Source: an uncultured Collinsella sp. (GTDB lineage: Bacteria > Actinomycetota > Coriobacteriia > Coriobacteriales > Coriobacteriaceae). From it: a stretch of DNA of 8,275 nucleotides. The stretch covers positions 1-8,275 of the forward strand of contig URGG01000085.1 in NCBI GenBank assembly GCA_900547345.1, given 5' to 3'. Position numbers and translations under genes: made by a program. Of the stretch, positions 1 to 6,204 are shown in pieces (within the stretch, counting starts at the first letter, position 1; each line of letters starts with the position of its first letter). The notes under the pieces are model-generated. The model was given only the letters and a program-made list of their open reading frames with translations, was not told where the DNA came from and did no database searches.

Positions 1-514
1 GCATGGGTCAACCCCTACCCGCCACAGTGGCCACAGGTATCGAAGCGCGTATAGCGGACGGTCTTGCGGGCACCGCCCTTGGCCTCCTTAGCGTCGAGCT
101 TGATATCGACGACCACGTTGGCGCCGTTCTCGGGATTATAGGCAGCCTGCCCGCGACGCGGCTGGCCCCAGGCGCCACCAAAGGGAAAGCCGCCCTCAAA
201 GGGATTGTCCAGCAGCGTCCTGCCGAAGAAGTCGAACTGGCTGCGTAGCCGCCGCCATAGGGCGAAGCCGTAGGAGCGCCGGCGAAGGGGTTGCCCGAGC
301 GCATGGCGTCGTAGCGCGCACGCTTCTGCTCGTCCGAAAGCACGGCGTAGGCCTCGGAAACCTCTTTAAACTTTTCCTCGGCATCAGGTTCTTTGTTGAC
401 GTCCGGATGGAGCTTGCGGGCCTTTTGCTGGAAGGCCTTCTGTATATCACGCGAGGTGGCGTCCTTGGAGACACCCAAAATCTCGTAGTAATCTTTTTCG
501 TTCATCGTCGCCAT
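1..514 (-). pseudogene. dnaJ: DnaJ (Hsp40) co-chaperone, 5' part, frame broken twice; continues past left edge
   Basis: DnaJ delivers unfolded proteins to DnaK and stimulates its ATPase in the cytoplasm. The start chosen is the ATG at 514-512, nine bases after a perfect AGGAGG (529-524); the GTG at 535 is upstream of that site. Residues 8-73 form a J-domain (DYYEILGVSKDAT) with the DnaK-contacting HPD at 36-38, followed by a Gly/Phe-rich linker. At about 247-240, after residue 90 (GGGY), the frame is lost. DnaJ-like coding resumes at 239 in the next frame (QFDFFGRTLLDNPFEGG, later VVVDIKLDAKEA) and reaches the first zinc motif CGHCGG. It then meets TAG at 17-15; a further one-base shift would give GVDPC, as expected of the zinc-finger region. 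Both breaks look like single missing bases. The first frame, unrelated to DnaJ after residue 90, stops at 10-8. This may be true decay or local sequence error. The gene identity is sure; the functional state is not. Confidence 0.85.
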
Positions 515-523
515 GCGCGGCAA

Positions 524-529
524 CCTCCT
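524..529 (-). promoter_or_regulatory. Shine-Dalgarno site that fixes the dnaJ start
   Basis: A perfect AGGAGG on the minus strand lies nine bases before the ATG at 514. It excludes the upstream GTG at 535, and it favours 514 over the second in-frame ATG at 505, which would be 18 bases away. Confidence 0.8.
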
Positions 530-556
530 GCTCACAGCAGCGTATATATTGCGGTA

Positions 557-571
557 ATTCTACCCGAGCGG
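557..571 (-). promoter_or_regulatory. Probable dnaJ promoter -10 region
   Basis: Immediately after the hemW stop codon the minus strand reads CCGCTCGGG and then TAGAAT (562-557), a good -10 hexamer. Transcription would start near 550 and give a leader of about 36 bases that contains the AGGAGG site. I see no convincing -35. The same CCGCTCGGGTA string precedes the -10 of lepA. An alternative AT-rich hexamer, TATATA, lies at 548-543. I see neither a CIRCE (HrcA) nor a HAIR (HspR) inverted repeat here, so classical heat-shock repression is not indicated by the sequence. Confidence 0.45.
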
Positions 572-572
572 C

Positions 573-1805
573 CTAAGCTAGACCCCAAAACAGCTCGAAC
601 AGCACATTTCCATCGAGCCAGCCCAAGTGGGTGGGCGCTAAACGGGCGTGGGCACGACCTGCGATAACGTCTTTCGAGGCGACGCACCCCGCATGCCCCT
701 CGACATAATCGAGCACCCAAGTGGCAAGACCCAACTCGAGCGCACGGTCACAGGCCGCCACCAGCTCGTCTGCAGCGATCACGCTTGCCGAGCGAACCAA
801 CAGATCGGGCCCAATGCCACGCGTCATGCGGCAGGCGAGCATCAAATCCTCGGCCGCAGCCTCGCGCTGCGACAGATACTCGGCATCAAACGTCGTCGCG
901 GCGTCGTCGCGTTGCACCAAGCGCACGCGATACGCATCGCCGCGAGCAGGCACGTCGGGAAACAGCCCGGCCAAGCGATCGAAATCCTCGGCGTCGAGCA
1001 TACCGGCGGCAGAGCGGCCCAAGCCCAGATAGCCCCGTCCTGTCCAATAGGCAATGTTGTGGGCACACTCATGTCCGTCGAGCGCGTAGCTTGCCACCTC
1101 ATACGGGTGATAGCCGGCCGCACCCAGGCACTCACGCGCCGCGTCCATGCACGCAGCCTGAAAATCCTCGTCGGGCTCGAGCGACTCGTCGCGACACGCC
1201 ATGTGGTAGAGCGGCGTGCCCTCCTCGAGCGTGAGCGGGTACACCGACACATGATGCGGCGCCGCCGCCAGCACGCCATCGAGCGTGCGTTGCCAGCTTA
1301 CGGCGGTCTGCCCGGGAAGTCCGCACATCAGGTCGCAGGACACATCGAGCCCAGCGTCCTTAACCGTCGTGATGGCAGCGAGCGCCCGATCGGCATCGTG
1401 AATACGGCCAATCGCAGCAAGCTCGGCGTTGTCAAGGGTTTGAACTCCCAGAGAGACGCGTGTGACACCGACCTTGGCAAGCGCAGTGGCAAGCCCGGCG
1501 GTCAACGACTCGGGATTGGCCTCGCAGGTAAACTCAACGGGCTTGCACCACATGCAAATACGCCGGGCAAGCTCCACCAGACGCTCTCCTGCCAGCGACG
1601 GCGTACCGCCGCCAACATAGACGGTGCGGACCTGCGCAAGCGCGCCTGCGTCGCCAAAGGCATCGAGGCGCGCATACAGTTGCTCAAAATAGACATCGAG
1701 CGCAGCACTCAGGTCGCACGAAGCAAAACTGCGTGAGTCAAAGTCGCAGTATCGGCACTTTTGGGCGCAAAACGGCACGTGGACGTACAGCGCGGTAACG
1801 GCCAC
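573..1805 (-). CDS. hemW: HemW, radical SAM haem chaperone (formerly annotated HemN-like coproporphyrinogen oxidase)
   Basis: This 410-residue protein belongs to the HemW branch of the radical SAM family. HemW proteins bind haem and hand it to target proteins and are not established coproporphyrinogen III oxidases, so 'oxygen-independent coproporphyrinogen oxidase' is a common misannotation. Visible features are the N-terminal YVHVPFC, the [4Fe-4S]-binding C13-x3-C17-x2-C20 followed by DF, the SAM-site GGGTPS at 65-70, the HNIAYW motif at 249-254 with YLGLG just after, and a C-terminal winged-helix-like end (THLGWLDGN, 392-400). The length is normal for the family. The start is a GTG at 1805-1803, with GGAGG at 1817-1813 and seven bases between. 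That site lies inside the end of dusB, whose stop is two bases upstream, so translational coupling is likely. A separate promoter for dnaJ begins directly after the stop. Confidence 0.95.
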   Translation of the reverse strand: MAVTALYVHVPFCAQKCRYCDFDSRSFASCDLSAALDVYFEQLYARLDAFGDAGALAQVRTVYVGGGTPSLAGERLVELARRICMWCKPVEFTCEANPESLTAGLATALAKVGVTRVSLGVQTLDNAELAAIGRIHDADRALAAITTVKDAGLDVSCDLMCGLPGQTAVSWQRTLDGVLAAAPHHVSVYPLTLEEGTPLYHMACRDESLEPDEDFQAACMDAARECLGAAGYHPYEVASYALDGHECAHNIAYWTGRGYLGLGRSAAGMLDAEDFDRLAGLFPDVPARGDAYRVRLVQRDDAATTFDAEYLSQREAAAEDLMLACRMTRGIGPDLLVRSASVIAADELVAACDRALELGLATWVLDYVEGHAGCVASKDVIAGRAHARLAPTHLGWLDGNVLFELFWGLA

Positions 1806-1807
1806 CG

Positions 1808-2851
1808 TTAGGCCTCCAGCGGATGAGCGGGCACCGACTCGCCGGCGGCAAGCGCGGCCTCGCAGGCCACCACATCGCGCTCGATATCATCGACCAATGC
1901 CATGAACTCCTCGTATGTGGAGCAGCGCACCACCTGCGCGCGCCAGGCGGCGGCATGGGGCATGCCCTTAAGATACCAGCTCGCGTACGTGCGGGCACGT
2001 GACATAAGCGGCAACAGCTCATGCGTGAGCGTCAGGTGCTCGCGCAGGGCATCCAGGCGCTCGACCGAGCTACGCACCGGTACTGGCGTGCCATCGAGTG
2101 CAAGGGCTCGAGCATCACCGAACACCCAGGGGTTGCCATAGATACCGCGCGCGATAAACACGGCACTGGCGCCCGAGTTGCGCAGGCGTTCCGCCGCATC
2201 CTCGGCGCAGAACACATCGCCCGAACCGATAACGGGAATCTCGACGGCGTCGGCCACCTCATCGACGACCGACCAATCGGCCTGGCCCGTATAGAGCTGC
2301 GTGGCACAGCGGCCGTGCACCGCCACCGCAGCTGCCCCTGCCCCCTCGAGCATCTGGGCAAACGTCGCGGCATTGCGGTCTTCGGCGTAAAAGCCCTTGC
2401 GAATCTTCACGGTCACGGGAACATGCGCCGCGCCCACCGCTGCCTCGACAATCTGCTCGGCCAGGTCGGGCGTACGCATAAGCGCCGAGCCCTCGCCCTT
2501 GGTAACGACCTTGCGAGCCGGACAGGCCATGTTGATATCAATCAATGACAGGCGATCGCCCACGCGTTCCTCGACGGCAGCGACGGCACCCGCAAACTGA
2601 TCGGGCTTGGAACCAAAGAGCTGCACGCAGATCTGCTGCTCCTCGTCGGCCGGCAACACCAGGCGCCACGTCTTGTTGCTGGCATAGGCAAGGCCCGCAA
2701 CGCTCACCATCTCGCTGTAGGCAAGGTTGGCACCGCGGCGGCGACACATGATGCGATAGGCGGGGGCGGTTACGCCCGCCATGGGAGCCATAAGGAACGG
2801 CTGCTCGGCATAGGCGCCCAGCAGACGCTTGCTGTATTCAGAAAGCGCCAT
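1808..2851 (-). CDS. dusB: tRNA-dihydrouridine synthase, DusB type
   Basis: This 347-residue FMN-dependent enzyme reduces specific uridines in the tRNA D-loop to dihydrouridine using NAD(P)H. The TIM-barrel N-terminal domain opens with the flavin-binding MAPMAGVT (21-28). The catalytic cysteine is C110 in DINMACPARKV, the general acid that protonates the uracil ring. Also visible are VKIRKG (148-153), VAVHGR (176-181), IGSGD (208-212) and ARGIYGNPW (234-242), all standard Dus signatures. The C-terminal 90 or so residues form the helical tRNA-binding domain. The gap after the lepA stop is four bases. The only Shine-Dalgarno-like element is AAAGG about 15 bases upstream, so initiation probably depends on coupling to lepA. 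Subfamily assignment to DusB rather than DusA or DusC rests on overall resemblance. A Dus gene between lepA and hemW departs from the usual direct lepA-hemW adjacency. Confidence 0.93.
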   Translation of the reverse strand: MALSEYSKRLLGAYAEQPFLMAPMAGVTAPAYRIMCRRRGANLAYSEMVSVAGLAYASNKTWRLVLPADEEQQICVQLFGSKPDQFAGAVAAVEERVGDRLSLIDINMACPARKVVTKGEGSALMRTPDLAEQIVEAAVGAAHVPVTVKIRKGFYAEDRNAATFAQMLEGAGAAAVAVHGRCATQLYTGQADWSVVDEVADAVEIPVIGSGDVFCAEDAAERLRNSGASAVFIARGIYGNPWVFGDARALALDGTPVPVRSSVERLDALREHLTLTHELLPLMSRARTYASWYLKGMPHAAAWRAQVVRCSTYEEFMALVDDIERDVVACEAALAAGESVPAHPLEA

Positions 2852-2855
2852 GGAC

Positions 2856-4667
2856 TTACTCGTCTACCTTTAGGATCGCCATAAAGGCCTCCTGCGGGAC
2901 CTCGACCGAACCGATGGCCTTCATGCGCTTCTTGCCCTCTTTCTGCTTCTCGAGCAGCTTGCGCTTTCGCGAGATATCGCCGCCATAGCACTTGGCCAAA
3001 ACGTCCTTGCGACGCGCCTTGACGGTAGAGCGGGCAATGATCTTGTTGCCGATGGCGCCCTGAATAGGCACCTCGAACAGCTGGCGCGGGATGATTTCCT
3101 TGAGCTTGTCACACAGGCCGCGGGCCAGGCCATAGGCCTTATCCTTGTGCACGATAAACGAAAGCGCGTCCACCTCATCGCCCGAAAGCAAAATATCGAG
3201 CTTGACGAGTTCGGAGGGACGATACTCGTTGAACTCGTAGTCGAGTGAGGCATAGCCCTTGGTGCGACTCTTGAGCTGGTCAAAGAAGTCCAGGATGAGC
3301 TCGGCGAGCGGCATGTCAAAGCGCATCTCGACCGATTTGCTCGTGAGATGGATCATGTCAGTTGTAATGCCGCGGTGCTCGATAGCGAGCTGCATGACGG
3401 CACCCGTATACTCGGGCGGGCAGATAATTTTGGCCTTGAGGTAAGGCTCCTCAATGCGCTCGATGCGCGTAGCCTCGGGCAGATCCTGCGGGCTGCGAAC
3501 ATCAATCATCTCGCCGTCGGTCTTATAGACGTGATAGTCCACCGAAGGGCTCGTAGCAATGAGGTCAAGGTTGAACTCGCGCTCCAGGCGCTCCTTGACG
3601 ACTTCCATATGCAGCAGGCCTAAGAAGCCCACGCGGAAGCCAAAGCCGAGCGCCACCGAGGTCTCGGGCTCCCACACCAACGACGGGTCGTTGACGTGCA
3701 GCTTATCGAGAGCGTCGCGCAGGTTCTCGTAATCCTTGTTGTCGATCGGAAACAGGCCCGTATAGACCATGGGCTTGGCCTCGCGGTAACCGGGAAGCGG
3801 CTCGGGGCAGGGATTAGACGCCCACGTGAGGGTATCGCCCACGTGCACGGCCTCAGGATCCTTCAGACCCGTGACCACGTAGCCGACCTCGCCAACCGTC
3901 AGTGCGTCAACCGGGGTCTCGGCAGGACGCTTGACGCCCACGCCGTCGACCAAGAAGTCACCTTCTGCCTGCATCATGCGCAGGGTATCGCCCTTCTTGA
4001 TGGAGCCGTCAAAGACGCGGACCGTGGCAACGACGCCGCGGTACTCATCGAAATACGAATCCAGGATAAGCGCCTTGAGCGGCGCGTTCGCATCGCCCTT
4101 GGGCGGAGAGATCAAAAAGACGATAGACTCCAGCAAATCGTGAATGCCCTCGCCGGTCTTGCCCGATACGCATACGGCATCGTCGGCAGGGATCGCCAGG
4201 TCATCCTCGATCTCGGTCTTAACCTCGTCGGGGTGTGCAGAGGGAAGGTCAATCTTGTTGATGGCGGGCACGATATCCAGGTTGGCGTTCATGGCGAGCG
4301 TCGCGTTAGAGACGGTCTGTGCCTCGACACCCTGCGTGGCGTCGACGACGAGCACCGCGCCCTCGCAGGCGGCCAGCGAACGCGAGACCTCATAGGTAAA
4401 GTCCACGTGGCCCGGTGTATCGATCAGGTTGAACTGATACGTCTCGCCATCGTCGGCGTCATAGGAAACGCGAACGGCATTGGACTTGATCGTGATGCCG
4501 CGCTCGCGCTCGATATCCATGGTGTCGAGCAGCTGCGACTCCATGTCGCGCTCGTCGACGGTATGGGTGAGCTCGAGGATACGGTCACTGATCGTGGACT
4601 TGCCATGGTCGATGTGCGCAACAATCGAGAAGTTGCGGATGTGGGAAATGTCAATTGAAGTATTCAT
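2856..4667 (-). CDS. lepA: Elongation factor 4 (LepA), back-translocating ribosomal GTPase
   Basis: This 603-residue translational GTPase remodels ribosomes in the pre- or post-translocation state and influences initiation and ribosome assembly. G motifs are complete: G1 AHIDHGKST (17-25), G2 RGIT (56-59), G3 DTPGH (83-87), G4 NKID (137-140) and G5 SGK (168-170). EF-G-like domains II, III and V follow (for example GFGFRVGFLGLLHMEVV from 341). The LepA-specific C-terminal domain has YGGDISRKRKLLEKQKEGKK from 561, which reaches the peptidyl transferase centre. The start is the ATG at 4667-4665, giving the usual N-terminus just before HIRNFSIVAHID. A longer reading frame opening at 4727 is rejected because that ATG lies inside the terminator stem of rpsT. 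No Shine-Dalgarno precedes the ATG and a -10 hexamer ends only seven bases upstream, so the message may be leaderless. It is probably the first gene of a lepA-dusB-hemW operon. Confidence 0.97.
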   Translation of the reverse strand: MNTSIDISHIRNFSIVAHIDHGKSTISDRILELTHTVDERDMESQLLDTMDIERERGITIKSNAVRVSYDADDGETYQFNLIDTPGHVDFTYEVSRSLAACEGAVLVVDATQGVEAQTVSNATLAMNANLDIVPAINKIDLPSAHPDEVKTEIEDDLAIPADDAVCVSGKTGEGIHDLLESIVFLISPPKGDANAPLKALILDSYFDEYRGVVATVRVFDGSIKKGDTLRMMQAEGDFLVDGVGVKRPAETPVDALTVGEVGYVVTGLKDPEAVHVGDTLTWASNPCPEPLPGYREAKPMVYTGLFPIDNKDYENLRDALDKLHVNDPSLVWEPETSVALGFGFRVGFLGLLHMEVVKERLEREFNLDLIATSPSVDYHVYKTDGEMIDVRSPQDLPEATRIERIEEPYLKAKIICPPEYTGAVMQLAIEHRGITTDMIHLTSKSVEMRFDMPLAELILDFFDQLKSRTKGYASLDYEFNEYRPSELVKLDILLSGDEVDALSFIVHKDKAYGLARGLCDKLKEIIPRQLFEVPIQGAIGNKIIARSTVKARRKDVLAKCYGGDISRKRKLLEKQKEGKKRMKAIGSVEVPQEAFMAILKVDE

Positions 4668-4674
4668 GCGGACT

Positions 4675-4689
4675 ATCTTACCCGAGCGG
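4675..4689 (-). promoter_or_regulatory. Probable lepA operon promoter (-10 region)
   Basis: The minus strand reads CCGCTCGGG followed by TAAGAT (4680-4675), which fits the -10 pattern TAnnnT. Seven bases separate it from the A of the lepA ATG, so transcription would begin at or within a base or two of the start codon. No clear -35 is visible; that position falls in the terminator stem and T-run of rpsT. A promoter is needed here because the strong terminator just upstream should separate lepA from rpsT. Confidence 0.5.
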
Positions 4690-4692
4690 TAC

Positions 4693-4729
4693 AAAAAATG
4701 GAGCCTGTTCCATAAAACAGGCTCCATTT
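4693..4729 (-). terminator. Rho-independent terminator of rpsT
   Basis: A perfect 14-base-pair stem (arms 4729-4716 and 4709-4696, AAATGGAGCCTGTT and its complement) closes a six-base loop. On the minus strand it is followed by an uninterrupted run of Ts, 4698-4693, that overlaps the foot of the stem. It begins 34 bases after the rpsT stop codon. On the plus strand only a short interrupted T stretch follows, and there is no plus-strand gene to end. Confidence 0.9.
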
Positions 4730-4763
4730 ATGCGCGTAATCTGTGTGGTGTGAAATTTACAAC

Positions 4764-5030
4764 TTAGGCGTTGATGCTGTTCACGAGCTTGGCAAGACCG
4801 GACTTGCGGTTGGAAGCCTGGTTCTTGTGGATAACATGCTTGGCAGCAGCCATGTCGAGACGCTTGGTGACGGTCTTGAGGGCAGCCTGGGCCTTCTCGG
4901 CGTCGCCCTCGGCGACGGCGGACTGGACGTGCTTGGTCAGCGTCTTGAGCTCGGACTTGACAGCCTTGTTACGCATGCGAGCTGCCTCATTGGTGCGGAT
5001 ACGCTTCTTCTGAGACTTGATGTTTGCCAC
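4764..5030 (-). CDS. rpsT: 30S ribosomal protein S20
   Basis: This 88-residue basic, helical protein binds 16S rRNA early in 30S assembly at the base of the body. The sequence is typical of S20: MANIKSQKKRIRTNEAARMR at the N-terminus, then alternating charged helices, ending in a conserved helix with HKNQASNRKSGLAKLV. The start is the GTG at 5030-5028, nine bases after AAAGGA (5045-5040). The frame stays open upstream to an ATG at 5099, but that extension reads through the leader hairpin and does not resemble S20. A non-ATG start matters here: in E. coli, rpsT uses UUG and its translation is autoregulated by S20, and the GTG plus structured leader make comparable control possible (inference). 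The gene is flanked by its own promoter and terminator, so it is probably monocistronic. Confidence 0.98.
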   Translation of the reverse strand: MANIKSQKKRIRTNEAARMRNKAVKSELKTLTKHVQSAVAEGDAEKAQAALKTVTKRLDMAAAKHVIHKNQASNRKSGLAKLVNSINA

Positions 5031-5035
5031 TTCTG

Positions 5036-5055
5036 GAGTTCCTTTCGAGTTCCTT
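5036..5055 (-). repeat. Duplicated Shine-Dalgarno-like element before rpsT
   Basis: The nonamer AAGGAACTC occurs twice on the minus strand, at 5055-5047 and 5044-5036, with an 11-base period. The proximal copy is placed correctly for the GTG at 5030. The distal copy starts inside the possible outer stem of the leader hairpin. It could be a standby site or a simple tandem duplication. Confidence 0.6.
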
Positions 5056-5100
5056 GCAAAAAATGTATGACACCTCTGAGACACGGTGAGGTCATGCAAG
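5053..5100 (-). promoter_or_regulatory. Structured rpsT leader, possible attenuator or S20 control element
   Basis: On the minus strand ATGACCTC (5095-5088) can pair with GAGGTGTCAT (5076-5067) with a two-base bulge, across an 11-base loop. Three bases later comes TTTTTT (5063-5058), so this half looks like a weak intrinsic terminator. In addition CTTGC (5100-5096) is complementary to GCAAG (5057-5053), which would close a larger stem around the T-run. Which fold forms, and whether S20 binds it, cannot be told from the sequence. Confidence 0.4.
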
Positions 5101-5105
5101 CGCCT

Positions 5106-5114
5106 ACTATAGCA
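5106..5114 (-). promoter_or_regulatory. Extended -10 promoter of rpsT
   Basis: The minus strand reads TGC followed by TATAGT (5111-5106), an extended -10 element (TGn plus five of six bases of TATAAT). Transcription would start near 5099 and give a leader of about 69 bases containing the hairpin. No good -35 lies 16-18 bases upstream; an isolated TTGACA at 5149-5144 is 32 bases away, too far to pair with it. Confidence 0.55.
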
Positions 5115-5163
5115 CGCTCCCCCTCAAAGGGATAGAACGAATTTGTCAAATAGGCAGGTATCA

Positions 5164-6126
5164 TCACGATTTTCTCAAGATGTTCGTAATCCAGAGCAAA
5201 AGCGCGGTCTGGGAGTCGGCCGAACCCTTGAGTGCGAGCTCCACATCGACGGCAGCCTCGAGCGCGGCAACGAGCTCCGCCATCGAAAAGTGGCGTGCCC
5301 AGGTCAGGTGATTTTTGACCTGCCAGGCCTGAAGCTTGAGCGTCGCGGCGAGCTCACGCCCCTGCCCGCGAGAGTCGAGCGCCTTGGCGACGATCAGTTC
5401 ACGGATGCGACCGCATAGCAGCGTGTAGGTCCACACGTAGCTCTTGGAGGGCAGAAGCTTAAAGAGCTCGAGCGAGCGGCGCATATCACGAGCCGAGACC
5501 GCGTTGAGAAAATCCCAGGGCTGGACTTCGGCCGTGCGCACGATCCAGCGCTCCACATCGGAAAGCTCAATTTGCGGTGCCTTGACCATCTGGGCAAGCT
5601 TGGCCAAGTCGTTATCGAGCATGCGGGTGTTCTCGCCCGAGCGCGAAACGAGTTCCTCGGCGGCCGCCGTCGAGATGGACTTTCCGTGCTGCGTCGCCAT
5701 CTGCTGCACGCGGCGCGGGAGCTCCCAGCGCTTGGTACCCGAACAGTCGATCACGGCCTTCTTGTCAATCTTGGCGATCGCCTTGTACAGGCGCGTGTTC
5801 TTGGCAAGCGAATCGGCGATTATGAGGCAAACCGTCGTGGGGCTGGGACTCGCCAGATACTCGACAAGCGGCTCAGAGATCGCTTTGGCGAGTTTTGAGC
5901 AGCCGTCAAGGATTACCAGGCGAAACTCGCTGCCCATGGGAAAGGTGTTGAGCGATCCGATAATCGACTCGATATCGGGGTCTTTGGTCATATCGCGCTC
6001 GTCGAGGTTGAACTCGACCATGCCCGTCTTTTCCAGACGCGCCTTCATACGCGAGATGGCGTGGTCGCGTTTGACTCCGTCGGTACCGACGATCAGATAT
6101 GCCGGCAACAGACCGGTTTCGGACAT
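5164..6126 (-). CDS. holA: DNA polymerase III, delta subunit (clamp loader)
   Basis: HolA is the clamp-loader subunit that opens the beta sliding clamp and sits in a pentamer with DnaX and delta-prime. This 320-residue protein has the divergent AAA+ fold of the delta family. It begins with the characteristic LLPAYLIVGTDGVKRDHAI (from residue 5), continues with a strand resembling RLVILDGCSKL, and has a lid region and a C-terminal helical collar (VWTYTLLCGRIRELI, then WQVKNHLTWAR). Intact Walker A is absent, as expected for delta. The start is the ATG at 6126-6124, eight bases after GGAGG within a G-rich AGGGGAG tract. An ATG 14 codons upstream at 6168 is rejected because it overlaps the -10 of the promoter. 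The position between comEC and rpsT matches the conserved order in many Gram-positive bacteria and supports the name, because delta sequences diverge strongly. No clear terminator follows. Confidence 0.93.
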   Translation of the reverse strand: MSETGLLPAYLIVGTDGVKRDHAISRMKARLEKTGMVEFNLDERDMTKDPDIESIIGSLNTFPMGSEFRLVILDGCSKLAKAISEPLVEYLASPSPTTVCLIIADSLAKNTRLYKAIAKIDKKAVIDCSGTKRWELPRRVQQMATQHGKSISTAAAEELVSRSGENTRMLDNDLAKLAQMVKAPQIELSDVERWIVRTAEVQPWDFLNAVSARDMRRSLELFKLLPSKSYVWTYTLLCGRIRELIVAKALDSRGQGRELAATLKLQAWQVKNHLTWARHFSMAELVAALEAAVDVELALKGSADSQTALLLWITNILRKS

Positions 6127-6166
6127 CGCGCTCCCCTCCCGCAGGATCTCGAGTTCGTACCGTGTC

Positions 6167-6196
6167 ATTCTAGCCCACGGGTTGGTCCCGCGCCAA
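6167..6196 (-). promoter_or_regulatory. Probable holA promoter
   Basis: On the minus strand TTGGCG (6196-6191, four of six matches to TTGACA) is followed after 18 bases by TAGAAT (6172-6167, five of six matches to TATAAT). It lies in the 78-base comEC-holA gap. The start site would be near 6160, leaving about 34 bases of leader with a strong Shine-Dalgarno. Read-through from comEC is also possible, because no terminator with a T-run is visible between the genes. Confidence 0.5.
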
Positions 6197-6204
6197 CGGC
6201 AGCA

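Noticed and set aside
8..239. A novel C-terminal domain on DnaJ in the frame ending at 8
   Set aside because: The other frame over the same bases encodes genuine DnaJ sequence up to the first zinc motif, so the tail is out-of-frame translation.
531..543. Small hairpin CTGCT-gtg-AGCAG next to the dnaJ Shine-Dalgarno, considered as an RNA thermometer
   Set aside because: It has only five pairs with a three-base loop and covers just the first two bases of the AGGAGG site; too weak to support a claim.
648..1736. 362-codon open frame on the plus strand
   Set aside because: It is antisense to hemW and its translation resembles no family. Codon bias in GC-rich DNA opens such frames opposite real genes. 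There is no Shine-Dalgarno or promoter.
3696..4658. 320-codon open frame on the plus strand
   Set aside because: It lies entirely opposite lepA, whose identity is certain; this is a shadow frame.
4668..4727. 20-residue N-terminal extension of LepA
   Set aside because: Its ATG lies in the rpsT terminator stem and the extension overlaps the lepA promoter. The family starts near residue 21 of this frame.
5031..5099. 23-residue N-terminal extension of S20
   Set aside because: It reads through the leader hairpin and Shine-Dalgarno site. S20 proteins begin with the MANIKS-like sequence at the GTG at 5030.
5144..5149. Perfect TTGACA hexamer upstream of rpsT
   Set aside because: The nearest good -10 is 32 bases away and nothing suitable lies at 16-18 bases; probably chance.
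6181..6197. Inverted repeat GTTGG/CCAAC between comEC and holA
   Set aside because: There are only five base pairs around a seven-base loop and no T-run, so it is not a convincing terminator. Its overlap with the -35 could make it an operator, but the evidence is too thin.
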